NCBI GenBank assembly: GCA_009777825.1
Contig: WRLA01000030.1
Location: 1-32,535, forward strand
Direction: 5' to 3'
Length of the DNA: 32,535 bases
From: Bacteroidales bacterium
GTDB taxonomy: Bacteria > Bacteroidota > Bacteroidia > Bacteroidales > WRLA01
Positions within the stretch are counted from its first letter, which is position 1, and every line of letters starts with the position of its first letter. The position numbers and the translations under genes are program-made. Below the pieces are notes generated by a model. That model made no database searches, had not been told where the DNA came from, and saw nothing but the letters and a program-made list of their open reading frames with translations. Shown here piece by piece: positions 1-7,919 of this stretch.

Positions 1-552
1 GGGTTGGGCGGGGGTTGGGGGGGGGGGGGGGGTGGGTGGTGTGGGGGGGGGGGGGGGGGGGTCGGCAAGGGGGGGAATAGGTGCTACTTCGGGTTCGACC
101 TCTTTTTTCTCTACAACGGGCGGTGTTGCGGGTTTGTTGATGATGATGGGGTATTCTTTGGCAATTTTCCCGTCTATTTTCTCATAGCAGTAAAATAGCG
201 TGGAGGGGTCATTGGGGATGTTGAAAAGTATAGTTACGCTTCCGCCGGAGGCTATGTCTATATATTTAAAATTGCCTTTGGTGCATTTAAGAAACTCGCT
301 GCCGTGTATTGCAGCCGGGAGTTTGTCGCTGTTTACTTCGTGTCCGCTGTATTTTCGCGGGTTCTCTTTAAGGTTTTTCACATCTTCGCTGTTTTGAAAG
401 ACATAGATGGTGTTGCCGGTACTGTTACGGACAGTAATACCACTGCCGTCTTCCATGCGGTCGGCTACTATTTTTTGTGCCGGAGCCATGTTTGCAAATA
501 CGATTTGCAGGCTCAATATTATTCCTATTAAAATGTAATGTGTGTTTTTCAT
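1..552 (-). CDS. Secreted proline-rich protein of the tandem beta-domain family (3' end missing)
   Basis: Not recognised as a named family. The visible 184 codons begin at an ATG at 552 with a signal peptide (hydrophobic ILIGIILSLQIVFA, cleavage likely before or near residue 26), then a beta-rich domain to about residue 135. After that comes a charged linker (VEKKEVEPEVAPIPP) and a run of Pro and Thr that reaches the window edge still open. The order signal peptide, beta domain, Pro-rich or coiled-coil tail matches the three genes upstream, and strands such as GSVTILFN align loosely with their conserved VxLxxxFY strand. It starts 2 nt after the stop of the preceding gene, so it is surely co-transcribed. 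The proline run is encoded by two long C homopolymers, which could be real slippage tracts or assembly noise. Function unknown; an envelope role linked to the T6SS genes is inferred from position only. Confidence 0.7.
   Translation of the reverse strand, partial: MKNTHYILIGIILSLQIVFANMAPAQKIVADRMEDGSGITVRNSTGNTIYVFQNSEDVKNLKENPRKYSGHEVNSDKLPAAIHGSEFLKCTKGNFKYIDIASGGSVTILFNIPNDPSTLFYCYEKIDGKIAKEYPIIINKPATPPVVEKKEVEPEVAPIPPLADPPPPPPTPPTPPPPPTPAQP
17..61. repeat. Long G homopolymers (16 and 19 nt)
   Basis: Plus-strand G16 (17-32) and G19 (43-61), separated by a short GT-rich spacer. On the minus strand they encode polyproline in frame within the partial gene that starts at 552. Homopolymers of this length are prone to slippage in vivo and to error in sequencing, and they lie at the end of the window. 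Confidence 0.85.
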
Positions 553-554
553 AA

Positions 555-1745
555 TTAAATATCTTCTAAGGGTTCATCTGTAAATGTAAATTCATTGCTG
601 CGCTTTTGTTTTTCCATCTCTTGTTCCATTGCTTTTTGTTGGCGGCGCTGCTGTCGCTTTATTTTTATTTGATTGAAAATTTGCATGCCGAACATCCCGA
701 TGACCATAAATCCGCCGAGCGCCAATCCGATATATAAAGCCCAGTTGATGGGTTCGGGCTTTGGCGGTTCTTGCCGGAGTTGCCGGATTCCGTCTTCCGC
801 TTCTTCATACATCAAACTAAATTCGCTAAATTTATCGCGCAGGGATTCGTTTTCGGCGATGGCAGGGGTATTTTCGCGAAATCCCACATTTTTTTGTAAT
901 CGCTTTATCTCTTTTTCGATGGGGGTGATGAGGGATTCTTCGACTTTTTCGCTGCGCGTTTCTAATAATTCATTGATTTTTGCTAATTGGTCTTCTATGG
1001 CGAGGTTTTTTTCGGAGATGAAAGCGTCTAAGTCTGCTATTTGGATTTGGAGCAGTGAGTCTGTTTTTCGTTGCCGTGCTTCTTCTATTTCGTCGGGGGT
1101 TGCTGTCTGTGGGTCGCTTGGCGGTGGCGCCAGATCGGTATCTATGGCTAAGGTGGTAACGGGTTTGTCGTCGTCGCCTCCTTGCGGTGATTTCGGGTCT
1201 TTGGGTCTTCTGGATTTGCCGGCGCTCTTCGCATCAGGAATGGTAAAGGTGAGATTGACCTTGGCATAATTGTTCAAGACGGTTTTCTTTTTTGATTTGG
1301 ATACGATGTAAAAGTTCATGTTCAGCGTTACCGTTTTGCCTTCTGCCAGTGCGCCGCTCAGTGATAGTGTCTCTTTGCTGCGGACGTTTTTGGTCTCGGT
1401 CAGGGGAACGTTCACCGCCCCGCCGCTACAGAAAGGCAACACGCTGTTCACGCCTTCTACTTCCCAAGGGTAGCCGGAGAGTTTTCCCTTGCTTGCGGTT
1501 GCATTTTTGTGGAAGATCCATATTTCGGTAGTGGACGAGTTTTGCTTGTTTTCAATGGTCAGAATGTACTCGTCGGGCTTTTTCTGTTCGACGCTGAATG
1601 TCAATTTTGCTATCTCTTTGCCATTGATAGTGCTGTGCAACGGTTTCTCTTCCGTAAAAAAAGGCTGTGCCGCCGCCTTGTTGAAAAAACAGTGCGACAC
1701 ATAGAGCAGCAGGCAGCATGTAATGATTTTACGGATATTCGGCAT
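555..1745 (-). CDS. Exported single-pass membrane protein with beta domain and coiled coil
   Basis: Not recognised as a named family. The 396 residues show a signal peptide (residues 1-26, ending KAAAQ) and a beta-rich domain to about 170. A basic, Pro- and Asp-rich linker follows, then a long charged coiled coil (about 220-325). A clear transmembrane helix lies at about 332-357 (ALYIGLALGGFMVIGMFGM), followed by a strongly basic tail (KIKRQQRRQQK). By the positive-inside rule the bulk is periplasmic and the last 39 residues are cytoplasmic. The strand VTLNMNFYIV resembles the equivalent strand in the two genes upstream, so these look like divergent paralogs. Gene spacing is 6 nt upstream and 2 nt downstream. 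A periplasm-spanning scaffold or anchor for the neighbouring T6SS is possible, but no similarity to TssJ/L/M or TssN-R can be claimed by eye. Confidence 0.8.
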   Translation of the reverse strand: MPNIRKIITCCLLLYVSHCFFNKAAAQPFFTEEKPLHSTINGKEIAKLTFSVEQKKPDEYILTIENKQNSSTTEIWIFHKNATASKGKLSGYPWEVEGVNSVLPFCSGGAVNVPLTETKNVRSKETLSLSGALAEGKTVTLNMNFYIVSKSKKKTVLNNYAKVNLTFTIPDAKSAGKSRRPKDPKSPQGGDDDKPVTTLAIDTDLAPPPSDPQTATPDEIEEARQRKTDSLLQIQIADLDAFISEKNLAIEDQLAKINELLETRSEKVEESLITPIEKEIKRLQKNVGFRENTPAIAENESLRDKFSEFSLMYEEAEDGIRQLRQEPPKPEPINWALYIGLALGGFMVIGMFGMQIFNQIKIKRQQRRQQKAMEQEMEKQKRSNEFTFTDEPLEDI

Positions 1746-1751
1746 GACTGA

Positions 1752-2918
1752 TTATTTTAATTTTTTCTCGATGTTGGAACAATAACTTTGATACGCTGTT
1801 ACTAATTCTTGTTTGCAGGCGGCGGCGGCAACGTTTTTATCGCCAAGGGTTTTGAGGCGTGCAAACTCTTTTTTTTCATTGGCAAGACTTTCCTTGTTGA
1901 CTTGTTTTCGGGCGATGTCTTTTTGCAGTTGCAGCAGGCTGTTGTTGATGCTTTCCAATTCGCAAATAGCCTGAGGTTCTTTCGGTTTTGGCGGTTCGAC
2001 CGGTTTTTGCGGTTGTGTCGGCGGGGGTTGGACTGTCGGTGGCGGTGGTGGCGGTGGCGTCGGACATTTTTCATCCAGAATGGATGAACGAAGTGTGCCA
2101 TAGGTTGTCAAAGCGTCTTTAACAGCCGGACAGTTGTTAGATTTCTTCCATTGCGACTTCTCTGTCGCATAGTCGGTCATGATTTTTTGACGGATGGCGC
2201 CTAATTGTTCTTCGCACTTCTTATTGGCGGGTTTTACAGCCTCCCGGGCTGCTGTCTGCAACGTTTCCAATTGTTCTATTTGTTCCTGTATTTCGGCTAC
2301 CATCCCTTCTGTTCCGATGCAAGGGTCTTTCTGCATATTTACCTGTACGGTGATGGGAGAGACCCGATAGAGCAACTGTGTGGTTTTTTTCCCTTTTTTC
2401 TTCTCTTTTCCCACGTAAAAATGGAGGACGAGGTCAATCGTATCCTTCGACGTGATAACGGGCAGGACGAAATCGTCGGAATTGTTACGGGGCAGTTGTT
2501 TATAACAACCCATGTAAGGCGGCGCTACGGCTTTCGATTCCACAAAATATTTAAACTGTTTGACCTCTTTTTTTGCCTTTTTGTCGCGCCACAGTTTTTT
2601 TGCGTTCGACGTAAACTCTTTCATGTTGTCTATGAGTTCTGCTTTCTCCATGAGCGAATAGAGCAGATACAAGCCATCGCCGTCGGCGCCTCTTTTGATG
2701 GAGAGTTTGATGCTTTTGCTTCCCGAATCCTCGGTAATGCCGATAGAGAGGTCGAACGCCGGTGCGGCGATGTCGCTGCTGTTGCGTATCACCACGTTTT
2801 TTTCACCGGATTGGTCGTCTTGTAAATCAAATATCAACAGGTTCTGCGCCGAAACGTGCAGACTGATGCTTAGCATAAAAGCCATAAACGGGATGGTGTT
2901 TTTTATAAATTTTGTCAT
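1752..2918 (-). CDS. Secreted beta-domain protein with polyproline and coiled-coil segments
   Basis: Unrecognised family. Of the 388 residues, 1-24 form a signal peptide (ending HVSAQ). A beta-rich domain follows to about 195, with the strand IDLVLHFYVGKEKKK that it shares in outline with its neighbours. Next is a helical coiled-coil part (about 205-280), a polyproline tract of seven Pro plus PxPP repeats (about 290-320), and a second coiled coil to the end. There is no second transmembrane segment, so it is probably periplasmic or surface-bound. Several Cys (PCIGT, KKCEEQ, NNCPAV, EKCPTP, AICELE) suggest disulfides. It lies 9 nt after the previous gene and 6 nt before the next in the same train. 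Function unknown; the shared architecture suggests it works with the adjacent exported proteins. Confidence 0.8.
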   Translation of the reverse strand: MTKFIKNTIPFMAFMLSISLHVSAQNLLIFDLQDDQSGEKNVVIRNSSDIAAPAFDLSIGITEDSGSKSIKLSIKRGADGDGLYLLYSLMEKAELIDNMKEFTSNAKKLWRDKKAKKEVKQFKYFVESKAVAPPYMGCYKQLPRNNSDDFVLPVITSKDTIDLVLHFYVGKEKKKGKKTTQLLYRVSPITVQVNMQKDPCIGTEGMVAEIQEQIEQLETLQTAAREAVKPANKKCEEQLGAIRQKIMTDYATEKSQWKKSNNCPAVKDALTTYGTLRSSILDEKCPTPPPPPPPTVQPPPTQPQKPVEPPKPKEPQAICELESINNSLLQLQKDIARKQVNKESLANEKKEFARLKTLGDKNVAAAACKQELVTAYQSYCSNIEKKLK

Positions 2919-2927
2919 TTTATTTAA

Positions 2928-3605
2928 TTATTTAATAATGTTAATTGTTGTCTTTATTGTTCCTGATTCTGCTATTAATTTTAGTCCTGATTTCTCTTTG
3001 TTCGATATGTCGGCAAGGTAAAATCTCAGTTTCAGGTCTATGGAGTTCGCTTTGTTTTTTATTTGAAAAAACAGCGGCTTGGGCGTGGTTTCGATGTACT
3101 CGCAATGATTTTGAAAGGGCATCATCATCTCCACGTTGTTTGTCCGTTCAAAGAACGGATAGATTTTTTTATGGTATTTTTTGAAATTGTCCGAGAAGGT
3201 GAAGTTACGGTTTTTCTTTGTCAGGTCGTTCAGTTCCATGGTTTCGTCGAAGAGGCAGATGGCGGTATTTTTTTTGATGCCGGTCTCGTCGCCGATGATC
3301 ACAAAGAGGACATAATCCTCTGTAACGTGGAACGTCAGCGGCAACTCCATCAGGAAATCGCCGTTATAACTGTCAAACAGTTGCACACGGACGGTCTCTT
3401 TGTTTTTCTCGTCGTTGTAGTCCAACTTGACGGTCTGCGCTGTGAGCGTGGCGCTGGCGAGGAAGAGGAGAAAGAAGACAGTAAGAGCGTAAGAGCGTAA
3501 GAGGTGGGTAGTGAGATGTGAGATGTGAGATGTGAGGCGTGGGTAGTGAGTAGTGAGTAGTGAGTAGTGAGTAGTGAGACGTCCGACACCGTCCGCTCGC
3601 GCCAT
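2928..3605 (-). CDS. Secreted beta-domain protein with simple repeats in its 5' coding region
   Basis: Unrecognised family, 225 residues from the ATG at 3605. The open frame continues further upstream, but that part is the E2-like gene in another frame plus intergenic repeats. The real export signal begins only at about residue 36 (LLRSYALTVFFLLFLASATLTAQ). The 35 residues before it are just the translation of 7- and 8-bp tandem repeats (THYSLLTTHYP and similar), and no ATG lies closer to the signal. The mature part is a single beta-rich domain of about 165 residues ending in the strand IDLKLRFYLA, as in the two genes downstream, without their coiled coils. Because the repeat units are not multiples of three, a change in copy number would put the signal peptide out of frame with the ATG. 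The start is therefore uncertain and the gene may be phase-variable. Confidence 0.65.
   Translation of the reverse strand: MARADGVGRLTTHYSLLTTHYPRLTSHISHLTTHLLRSYALTVFFLLFLASATLTAQTVKLDYNDEKNKETVRVQLFDSYNGDFLMELPLTFHVTEDYVLFVIIGDETGIKKNTAICLFDETMELNDLTKKNRNFTFSDNFKKYHKKIYPFFERTNNVEMMMPFQNHCEYIETTPKPLFFQIKNKANSIDLKLRFYLADISNKEKSGLKLIAESGTIKTTINIIK
3481..3577. repeat. Compound microsatellite (7-bp and 8-bp tandem units)
   Basis: On the plus strand, GTAAGAGC is repeated about three times from 3481. GAGATGT follows three times at 3513-3533 plus a variant, and GTAGTGA runs five times in perfect tandem at 3543-3577. The block sits between the only in-frame ATG (3605) and the signal peptide of the minus-strand gene. 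Unit lengths of 7 and 8 are frame-shifting. Confidence 0.9.
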
Positions 3606-3862
3606 CTTTAAAGTCAAAAAATTTAACCGCAAGGGGCGCAAAGATTTTGCGCAAAGTTCGCAAAAGGTTAATGACGTCATTGCGGGCAACGACCCGCAAT
3701 CTCCTATTCGACGCTTTGTCTCAGGAGATTCCTGCTTTTGCAGGAATGACGGCGTCCTTTGCGCTTTCTTTGCGAACTTAGCGGTAAAGATTTTTGAGAC
3801 ATGCTCTCTCATTAATCCTCTCTTGGTCATTTCCGTTTGCTTTTCCATCTGTGTTCTTATTT
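3606..3862. repeat. Nested inverted repeats between two genes
   Basis: This 257-bp gap holds no convincing gene. An outer imperfect inverted repeat joins the CCGCAAGGGGCGCAAAG side (about 3620-3665) with the CTTTGCGAACTTAGCGG side (about 3768-3786). Inside it is a second one, from GTCATTGCGGGC at 3676 to GCAGGAATGACG at about 3741-3752. The 27-bp stretch at 3675-3701 recurs exactly at 17021-17047. These are REP-like intergenic elements that would fold into strong RNA hairpins between the E2-like gene and the exported-protein genes. Confidence 0.75.
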
Positions 3863-4417
3863 CTACCAATGAAACTTCAGCCAATTGTGCGGTTCTGCCT
3901 GCGTCAGCACCCATTGGGCGACGACGGCGTCTTCGGGGTAGGGATACTCGTTGAGGGCGTGGTAGTCGTAATATTTGAGGTACTCCGCCACTTTTTCGAT
4001 AAAATCCACTAAACTGGTATCGGCGCCGCTGTCGGCATAGTTCAGGCACACCCGTCCTTTGAAATCTCCGAAGTAGCGGACGTTGGGATGCCACACGTCC
4101 GTCGAAAATTTGAACTCCGGATAGCCGCCATCCACGCTCGGATAGTTGTTGGGAAGCGTGATTCGCAGCACGTGCTTGTCGCCAAAGAGCGGTTTCTGGA
4201 GTCCGCTGGCGTCTTTTGCCGTTACGCCGACGATGGTCTGTATCCGAAAGATGATGTCGTAGATGACGGGTATTCCGGTGGGGTTTCGTTTCCGGATGAT
4301 ATACGAAATCTCTTTGTTACTTTCCGAATACTGGGTGTCTATGCGTTCCCATTCTCTAAACAGTCGTGTTTCTCTTCCGGGGTTTACCCTGTCACGATAA
4401 AGGTCTATCTCTCTCAT
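3863..4417 (-). CDS. Ubiquitin-conjugating enzyme (E2/UBC-fold)-like protein
   Basis: The 184 residues start at ATG 4417; the frame extends to a TTG at 4426, but the ATG is preferred. E2 enzymes carry a ubiquitin-like protein as a thioester on one cysteine. Seen here: a beta-meander with YPSVDGGYPEFKFSTDVWHP (residues 92-111), matching the E2 pattern YPxxPPxxxFxTxxxHPN. The HPN triad is at residues 110-112, then GRVCL with Cys124 where the E2 active cysteine (GxxCL) sits. Next comes a helical C-terminus with YPYPEDAVVAQW, like the E2 NPxDP...A segment. The HPN-to-Cys spacing is four residues longer than in eukaryotic UbcH5-type enzymes. The gene begins 28 nt after a ubiquitin-like gene. No E1, JAB peptidase or E3 is visible in the window. 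Fold and active-site assignment by eye are fairly strong; activity is inferred. Confidence 0.75.
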   Translation of the reverse strand: MREIDLYRDRVNPGRETRLFREWERIDTQYSESNKEISYIIRKRNPTGIPVIYDIIFRIQTIVGVTAKDASGLQKPLFGDKHVLRITLPNNYPSVDGGYPEFKFSTDVWHPNVRYFGDFKGRVCLNYADSGADTSLVDFIEKVAEYLKYYDYHALNEYPYPEDAVVAQWVLTQAEPHNWLKFHW

Positions 4418-4445
4418 AACTAACAACTTTTTTTATTAAACTGAA

Positions 4446-4793
4446 TTATCCTGCTATTACTTTTTGTGTAAGGATGAGATGGTCGCCTTCTTTGACGCCA
4501 TAGTCTTCCAAACATTGTTCTTCGCCCTTGCTGTTGGTGGGGTGCAGAATTTGCTGTTTACCCTCTTCGCTTCTGCCCAGACGATAGGTGATCCGCTGTC
4601 CGCCATTGTTGATTTCGGGCAAGTCCCAATACTTTTGAACATCCGTCTTTGCCAGACTTTTAATGTTTTCGATAGTTACTTTCAGGCTGTTTCTGATATA
4701 AGCGCCGAACGCTATCGTTTTCGTCTTATAGGTAATAAAAATTCTTACCCGTCCTTCATCTTTTTTTACTACTGATTCTACTTGATTTTCCAT
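4446..4793 (-). CDS. Ubiquitin-like beta-grasp protein
   Basis: The 115-residue protein has no signal peptide, so it is cytoplasmic. Strand-rich VRIFITYKTKTIAFG near the N-terminus is followed by a helix (VTIENIKSLAKT). Then comes the strand ITYRLGRS (68-75), and the C-terminal block LEDYGVKEGDHLILTQKVIAG (95-115) follows the ubiquitin/YukD pattern LxxYGIxxGDxLxL. It ends in a single glycine (VIAG) at the exposed C-terminus rather than di-glycine. It is immediately upstream of the E2-like gene in the same train, which supports a ubiquitin-like modifier or adaptor. Family membership rests on the C-terminal pattern and the neighbour. A non-conjugated YukD/EsaB-like subunit of the secretion machine is the main alternative. 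Confidence 0.65.
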   Translation of the reverse strand: MENQVESVVKKDEGRVRIFITYKTKTIAFGAYIRNSLKVTIENIKSLAKTDVQKYWDLPEINNGGQRITYRLGRSEEGKQQILHPTNSKGEEQCLEDYGVKEGDHLILTQKVIAG

Positions 4794-4832
4794 GGTTCTT
4801 GGATTTTTATATGAAACTTATTTTAATAAAAC

Positions 4833-7800
4833 TTACTGTACAATGATCGTTTGACTGAAATTTTGCCTGTCGCTCGTGGTGAGGGTCATGAGATAACTTC
4901 CCGACGGCAATATCTGTTGGACAAAAATGTCGTCCGTTCCTTTTATTTTCCGTTCCCAGATTGTTTCTCCCGTTATGGAAGTGATTTTGAGCATCATCTC
5001 TTCTTGTTGATTTTCGAAAAATTCCTTATTGAAAGTAACGGAGAATGAGCCTTGGTTGGGGTTAGGCGCCACAGAGAAACAGAAAGTGTTTTTGGTTTGG
5101 TCAAGCGGCAACGTCCATGATTTGGTGAAATTGCCGCACGAGGCGCTTTGTCTTGCCGAGACGTATGTTTTATACACGCTCTCTTTTTCGAGTACTTGTT
5201 CATAGTTCGGCGGATAGTAAAACTGCTCGGTGGCTCCTTCAATCTTTATGTCGTTTTTATGCCATTGATAGACAAGATTGTCATCGGGATTTGTCTTTGG
5301 ATATATCAGCATATACGGTTTTCCCGATTTATCGCGTTTTGCGACGATGTCGTTCACATCCGGTGCTACGTCTTTGGCGATGGATATCGTTTTCTGCGCC
5401 ACGTAGGAGCAGCCCGACGGGTTGTCCACAGTTACGATGATGACGCCTTGCGTTGCCGCATCCACCTTATCCCATTTTATCGTTTTTTCATTTTCGGTAA
5501 TATCTTCGAAGATGACGCCGTTTGTAACTTCCCAGATATAGCCCACATTGGGCAAAAGATCCACAGCATAAGCCAAGCCTTGCTGATTGCCGCATACCTG
5601 ATCAACAGTTTTGATAAATGTTACCACCGGCGCTTTCTTGACGGTGATGGTGATGGAGTCTTTGGGACCGGCGCCGAGGTCGTTGTATCCGTTGACAAAC
5701 AGTGTTGCCGTTCCTGTAAATTCCACATTCCAACGAATCGTTATGGTGGTATCTTGCTCCCAACTCTCTTGTTTGGCATTGTCGGGTTTTAATTCCCATT
5801 TGTACCCGCTGGCGTAGGGGATGGAGGTGATTTTATACGTAGTGTTGTTGTCCTGACTTTGGCAAAAATCTTTCTCGCCGGTAATTTCTCCCGGTGGCGG
5901 CGGGGTATAGTAAATTCTGATGCGGATGTTGGCGGAGATCAAATCGCTGAGGTTACCGCAAGAAGATGTTACAAAGCAGCGATAATAGGTCGTTGTCTCT
6001 AATGCCGGAGGGCTGAGCGTTGCCTCGGTAACGCCTTCGCCGATAGCGGAAGTCCAGGAGCCGGTGCCGGTCGGACTTTGTTGCCAGTAATAGGTGAAGG
6101 ATTGCCCTTCGCCCTGTACATCCACCGTTATCGGTTTGGGCTTATCGCCGGAGTTGATGTCCTGGTCGGCGGACACGGATACTATTTCGGGTTCCGGCAA
6201 AACATAGATTTGTATGGCGTCGGAGGTGGCGTCGCCGCAGTCGGAGGTAACGTCGCAACGGTAATAGGCAGTTATTTTTAATGCCGGTGGTTGATAGGTC
6301 GAGGTGGTGGCGCCGGCGATGTCGGTCCAGCCGGAAGCGCCGTCAGGGCTGCGTTGCCATTGGAACGCACGGTTGGAACTGCTGGTGGCGCTGATGGAGA
6401 GTTTTTTCGGAACGGCGTTAAAGCAGATGGTCTCGTCGGGCGAGAGATAGTCTATGGACAATGATGTCTTAAACTGCACCAGCGCCACATCGCTGGTTAA
6501 CGTTCCGCAATCGGTAGAAGTAACCACACAGCGGTAATAAGCGGTGATTGCCGGCGGCACAAATGTTGTTGCTGTTTCGCCGGGTAAATCTGCCCAGCCG
6601 GAAGTGCCGTTGTCGCTCTTTTGCCATTGGTATTTTATATTTTCGCCGCCGCTTGCCTCGCATGTTAAGGTGTCGGGCGCTACGCTACCGCAAAAACTGC
6701 CGGGCATCGGCTGAATCTCTATCAGAAACTCTCTGGCGACAGTTAATCTCCACGAGCCGACCGATGGCGCCCACTCTTTGCTGCAAGTTTCGTCGTGTGC
6801 TTCGCGGGTATATTCAAACGTTCCGGCTTCGTTGGTAAGCGGGGTATAAGTCGCTTTGTCTGCACCGGGAATCACCGTTTTGTTCTTTTTCCATTGATAT
6901 TCGATGGTTCCATTGCCGCCGGAGGCGTCGGTTTTATTCCCTATTTCGTGTGCCGGAGCGTTGAAACAGACCGTTTGTCCGTCGGTGGCAATGGCTCCGG
7001 GGTTGAATTGCTGGTGGACGGTAATGACTCCTGTTGTCGTTAGACTCGAGCAATCGCCTGTTAAGATTATCTTATAATCAAACAAGCCGCTGAGGGATGA
7101 CTTGCCGCTGATGGTAATCTTTCCGGTGGCTGCGTCGAAATTTCCGGTTATGCCGGAGGGCAATCCTTCGTAATCGGCGCTGGTAGCGCCGGTGGTGGTG
7201 CAGATAATGTCGGGCGATAGCGGTTCGTTTACGCACGTCGTTCTGTGGGGACCATTGTCATCAAACGCTATGTTGGTCAACGGATTCACCGTAATCGTGC
7301 CGGTGGCGGTTACGGTAGAAGTACAGCCGCCGGTGAGTGTTACCGTATATTCAAACGTGCCGGTTTCTGTCGGCGTTCCGCTGATGGTAATCTTTCCGTC
7401 GCTTGTGTTGAAATTTCCGCTTATGCCGTTGGGCAATCCTGAGAAATCGGCGCCGGTAGCGCCGGTGGTAGAATAAATAATGCTGGGCACCATGGACACA
7501 CTTACGCAAGTCGTTCTGTCTTTGCCATTTGTAGGCTCTATGGTGTTTGCCGTATTTACCGTAATGCGTCCTTCCGCTTTCCTGTCACAGTCTAACGTTA
7601 CCATGTAATTAAAGGTACCGTTTGCTGTCGGCGTGCCGCTGATGGTTACTGTTCCGGCGGTTGCATCTCCTGTGAAATTTCCCTCTACGCCGTCAGGCAA
7701 ATCGGCTACTGTTGCAACACCGCCGGTGGTGGAATAGGTAATGGTGGTTATGGCAGTGTTGACGCATACGGTTTGGTTATCCGTTCCTGCGCCGGAAGTC

Positions 7801-7880
7801 AATGTTATGACACACTCTTGCGCCACAGCCCAACTGAGCCCTGCGGCGATCATCACTAATGTTAAAAATATTCGTTTCAT
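4833..7880 (-). CDS. Large Ig-repeat surface protein with T9SS C-terminal sorting domain
   Basis: This 1015-residue exported protein has a signal peptide at residues 1-21 (GLSWAVAQ). About three tandem repeats of roughly 80 residues follow (DGKITISGTPTETGTFEY and variants, residues about 22-290), which resemble putative-Ig repeats. Several Ig/PKD-like modules come next, marked by YQWQKS...GW...AYYRC (about 300-660), then further beta modules. The last 81 residues (935-1015, from FSVAPNPNQGSF to QTIIVQ) are a typical type A T9SS sorting domain, so the protein should cross the outer membrane by T9SS and be attached or released. It lies between the PAAR-like and ubiquitin-like genes, 39 nt from each, which is unusual for a T9SS cargo. 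A role in adhesion or contact is inferred. Confidence 0.85.
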   Translation of the reverse strand: MKRIFLTLVMIAAGLSWAVAQECVITLTSGAGTDNQTVCVNTAITTITYSTTGGVATVADLPDGVEGNFTGDATAGTVTISGTPTANGTFNYMVTLDCDRKAEGRITVNTANTIEPTNGKDRTTCVSVSMVPSIIYSTTGATGADFSGLPNGISGNFNTSDGKITISGTPTETGTFEYTVTLTGGCTSTVTATGTITVNPLTNIAFDDNGPHRTTCVNEPLSPDIICTTTGATSADYEGLPSGITGNFDAATGKITISGKSSLSGLFDYKIILTGDCSSLTTTGVITVHQQFNPGAIATDGQTVCFNAPAHEIGNKTDASGGNGTIEYQWKKNKTVIPGADKATYTPLTNEAGTFEYTREAHDETCSKEWAPSVGSWRLTVAREFLIEIQPMPGSFCGSVAPDTLTCEASGGENIKYQWQKSDNGTSGWADLPGETATTFVPPAITAYYRCVVTSTDCGTLTSDVALVQFKTSLSIDYLSPDETICFNAVPKKLSISATSSSNRAFQWQRSPDGASGWTDIAGATTSTYQPPALKITAYYRCDVTSDCGDATSDAIQIYVLPEPEIVSVSADQDINSGDKPKPITVDVQGEGQSFTYYWQQSPTGTGSWTSAIGEGVTEATLSPPALETTTYYRCFVTSSCGNLSDLISANIRIRIYYTPPPPGEITGEKDFCQSQDNNTTYKITSIPYASGYKWELKPDNAKQESWEQDTTITIRWNVEFTGTATLFVNGYNDLGAGPKDSITITVKKAPVVTFIKTVDQVCGNQQGLAYAVDLLPNVGYIWEVTNGVIFEDITENEKTIKWDKVDAATQGVIIVTVDNPSGCSYVAQKTISIAKDVAPDVNDIVAKRDKSGKPYMLIYPKTNPDDNLVYQWHKNDIKIEGATEQFYYPPNYEQVLEKESVYKTYVSARQSASCGNFTKSWTLPLDQTKNTFCFSVAPNPNQGSFSVTFNKEFFENQQEEMMLKITSITGETIWERKIKGTDDIFVQQILPSGSYLMTLTTSDRQNFSQTIIVQ

Positions 7881-7919
7881 AATATACTGTGTTTTAATTC
7901 TTATTTTGTTGATTTAATT

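Noticed and set aside
3481..3577. Possible CRISPR array from regularly repeated units
   Set aside because: Units are 7-8 bp in direct tandem with no spacers; this is a microsatellite.
3606..4094. Long upstream extension of the 2928 gene (388-codon frame)
   Set aside because: The extra N-terminal part overlaps the E2-like gene in another frame and then translates intergenic repeats; the signal peptide would be internal.
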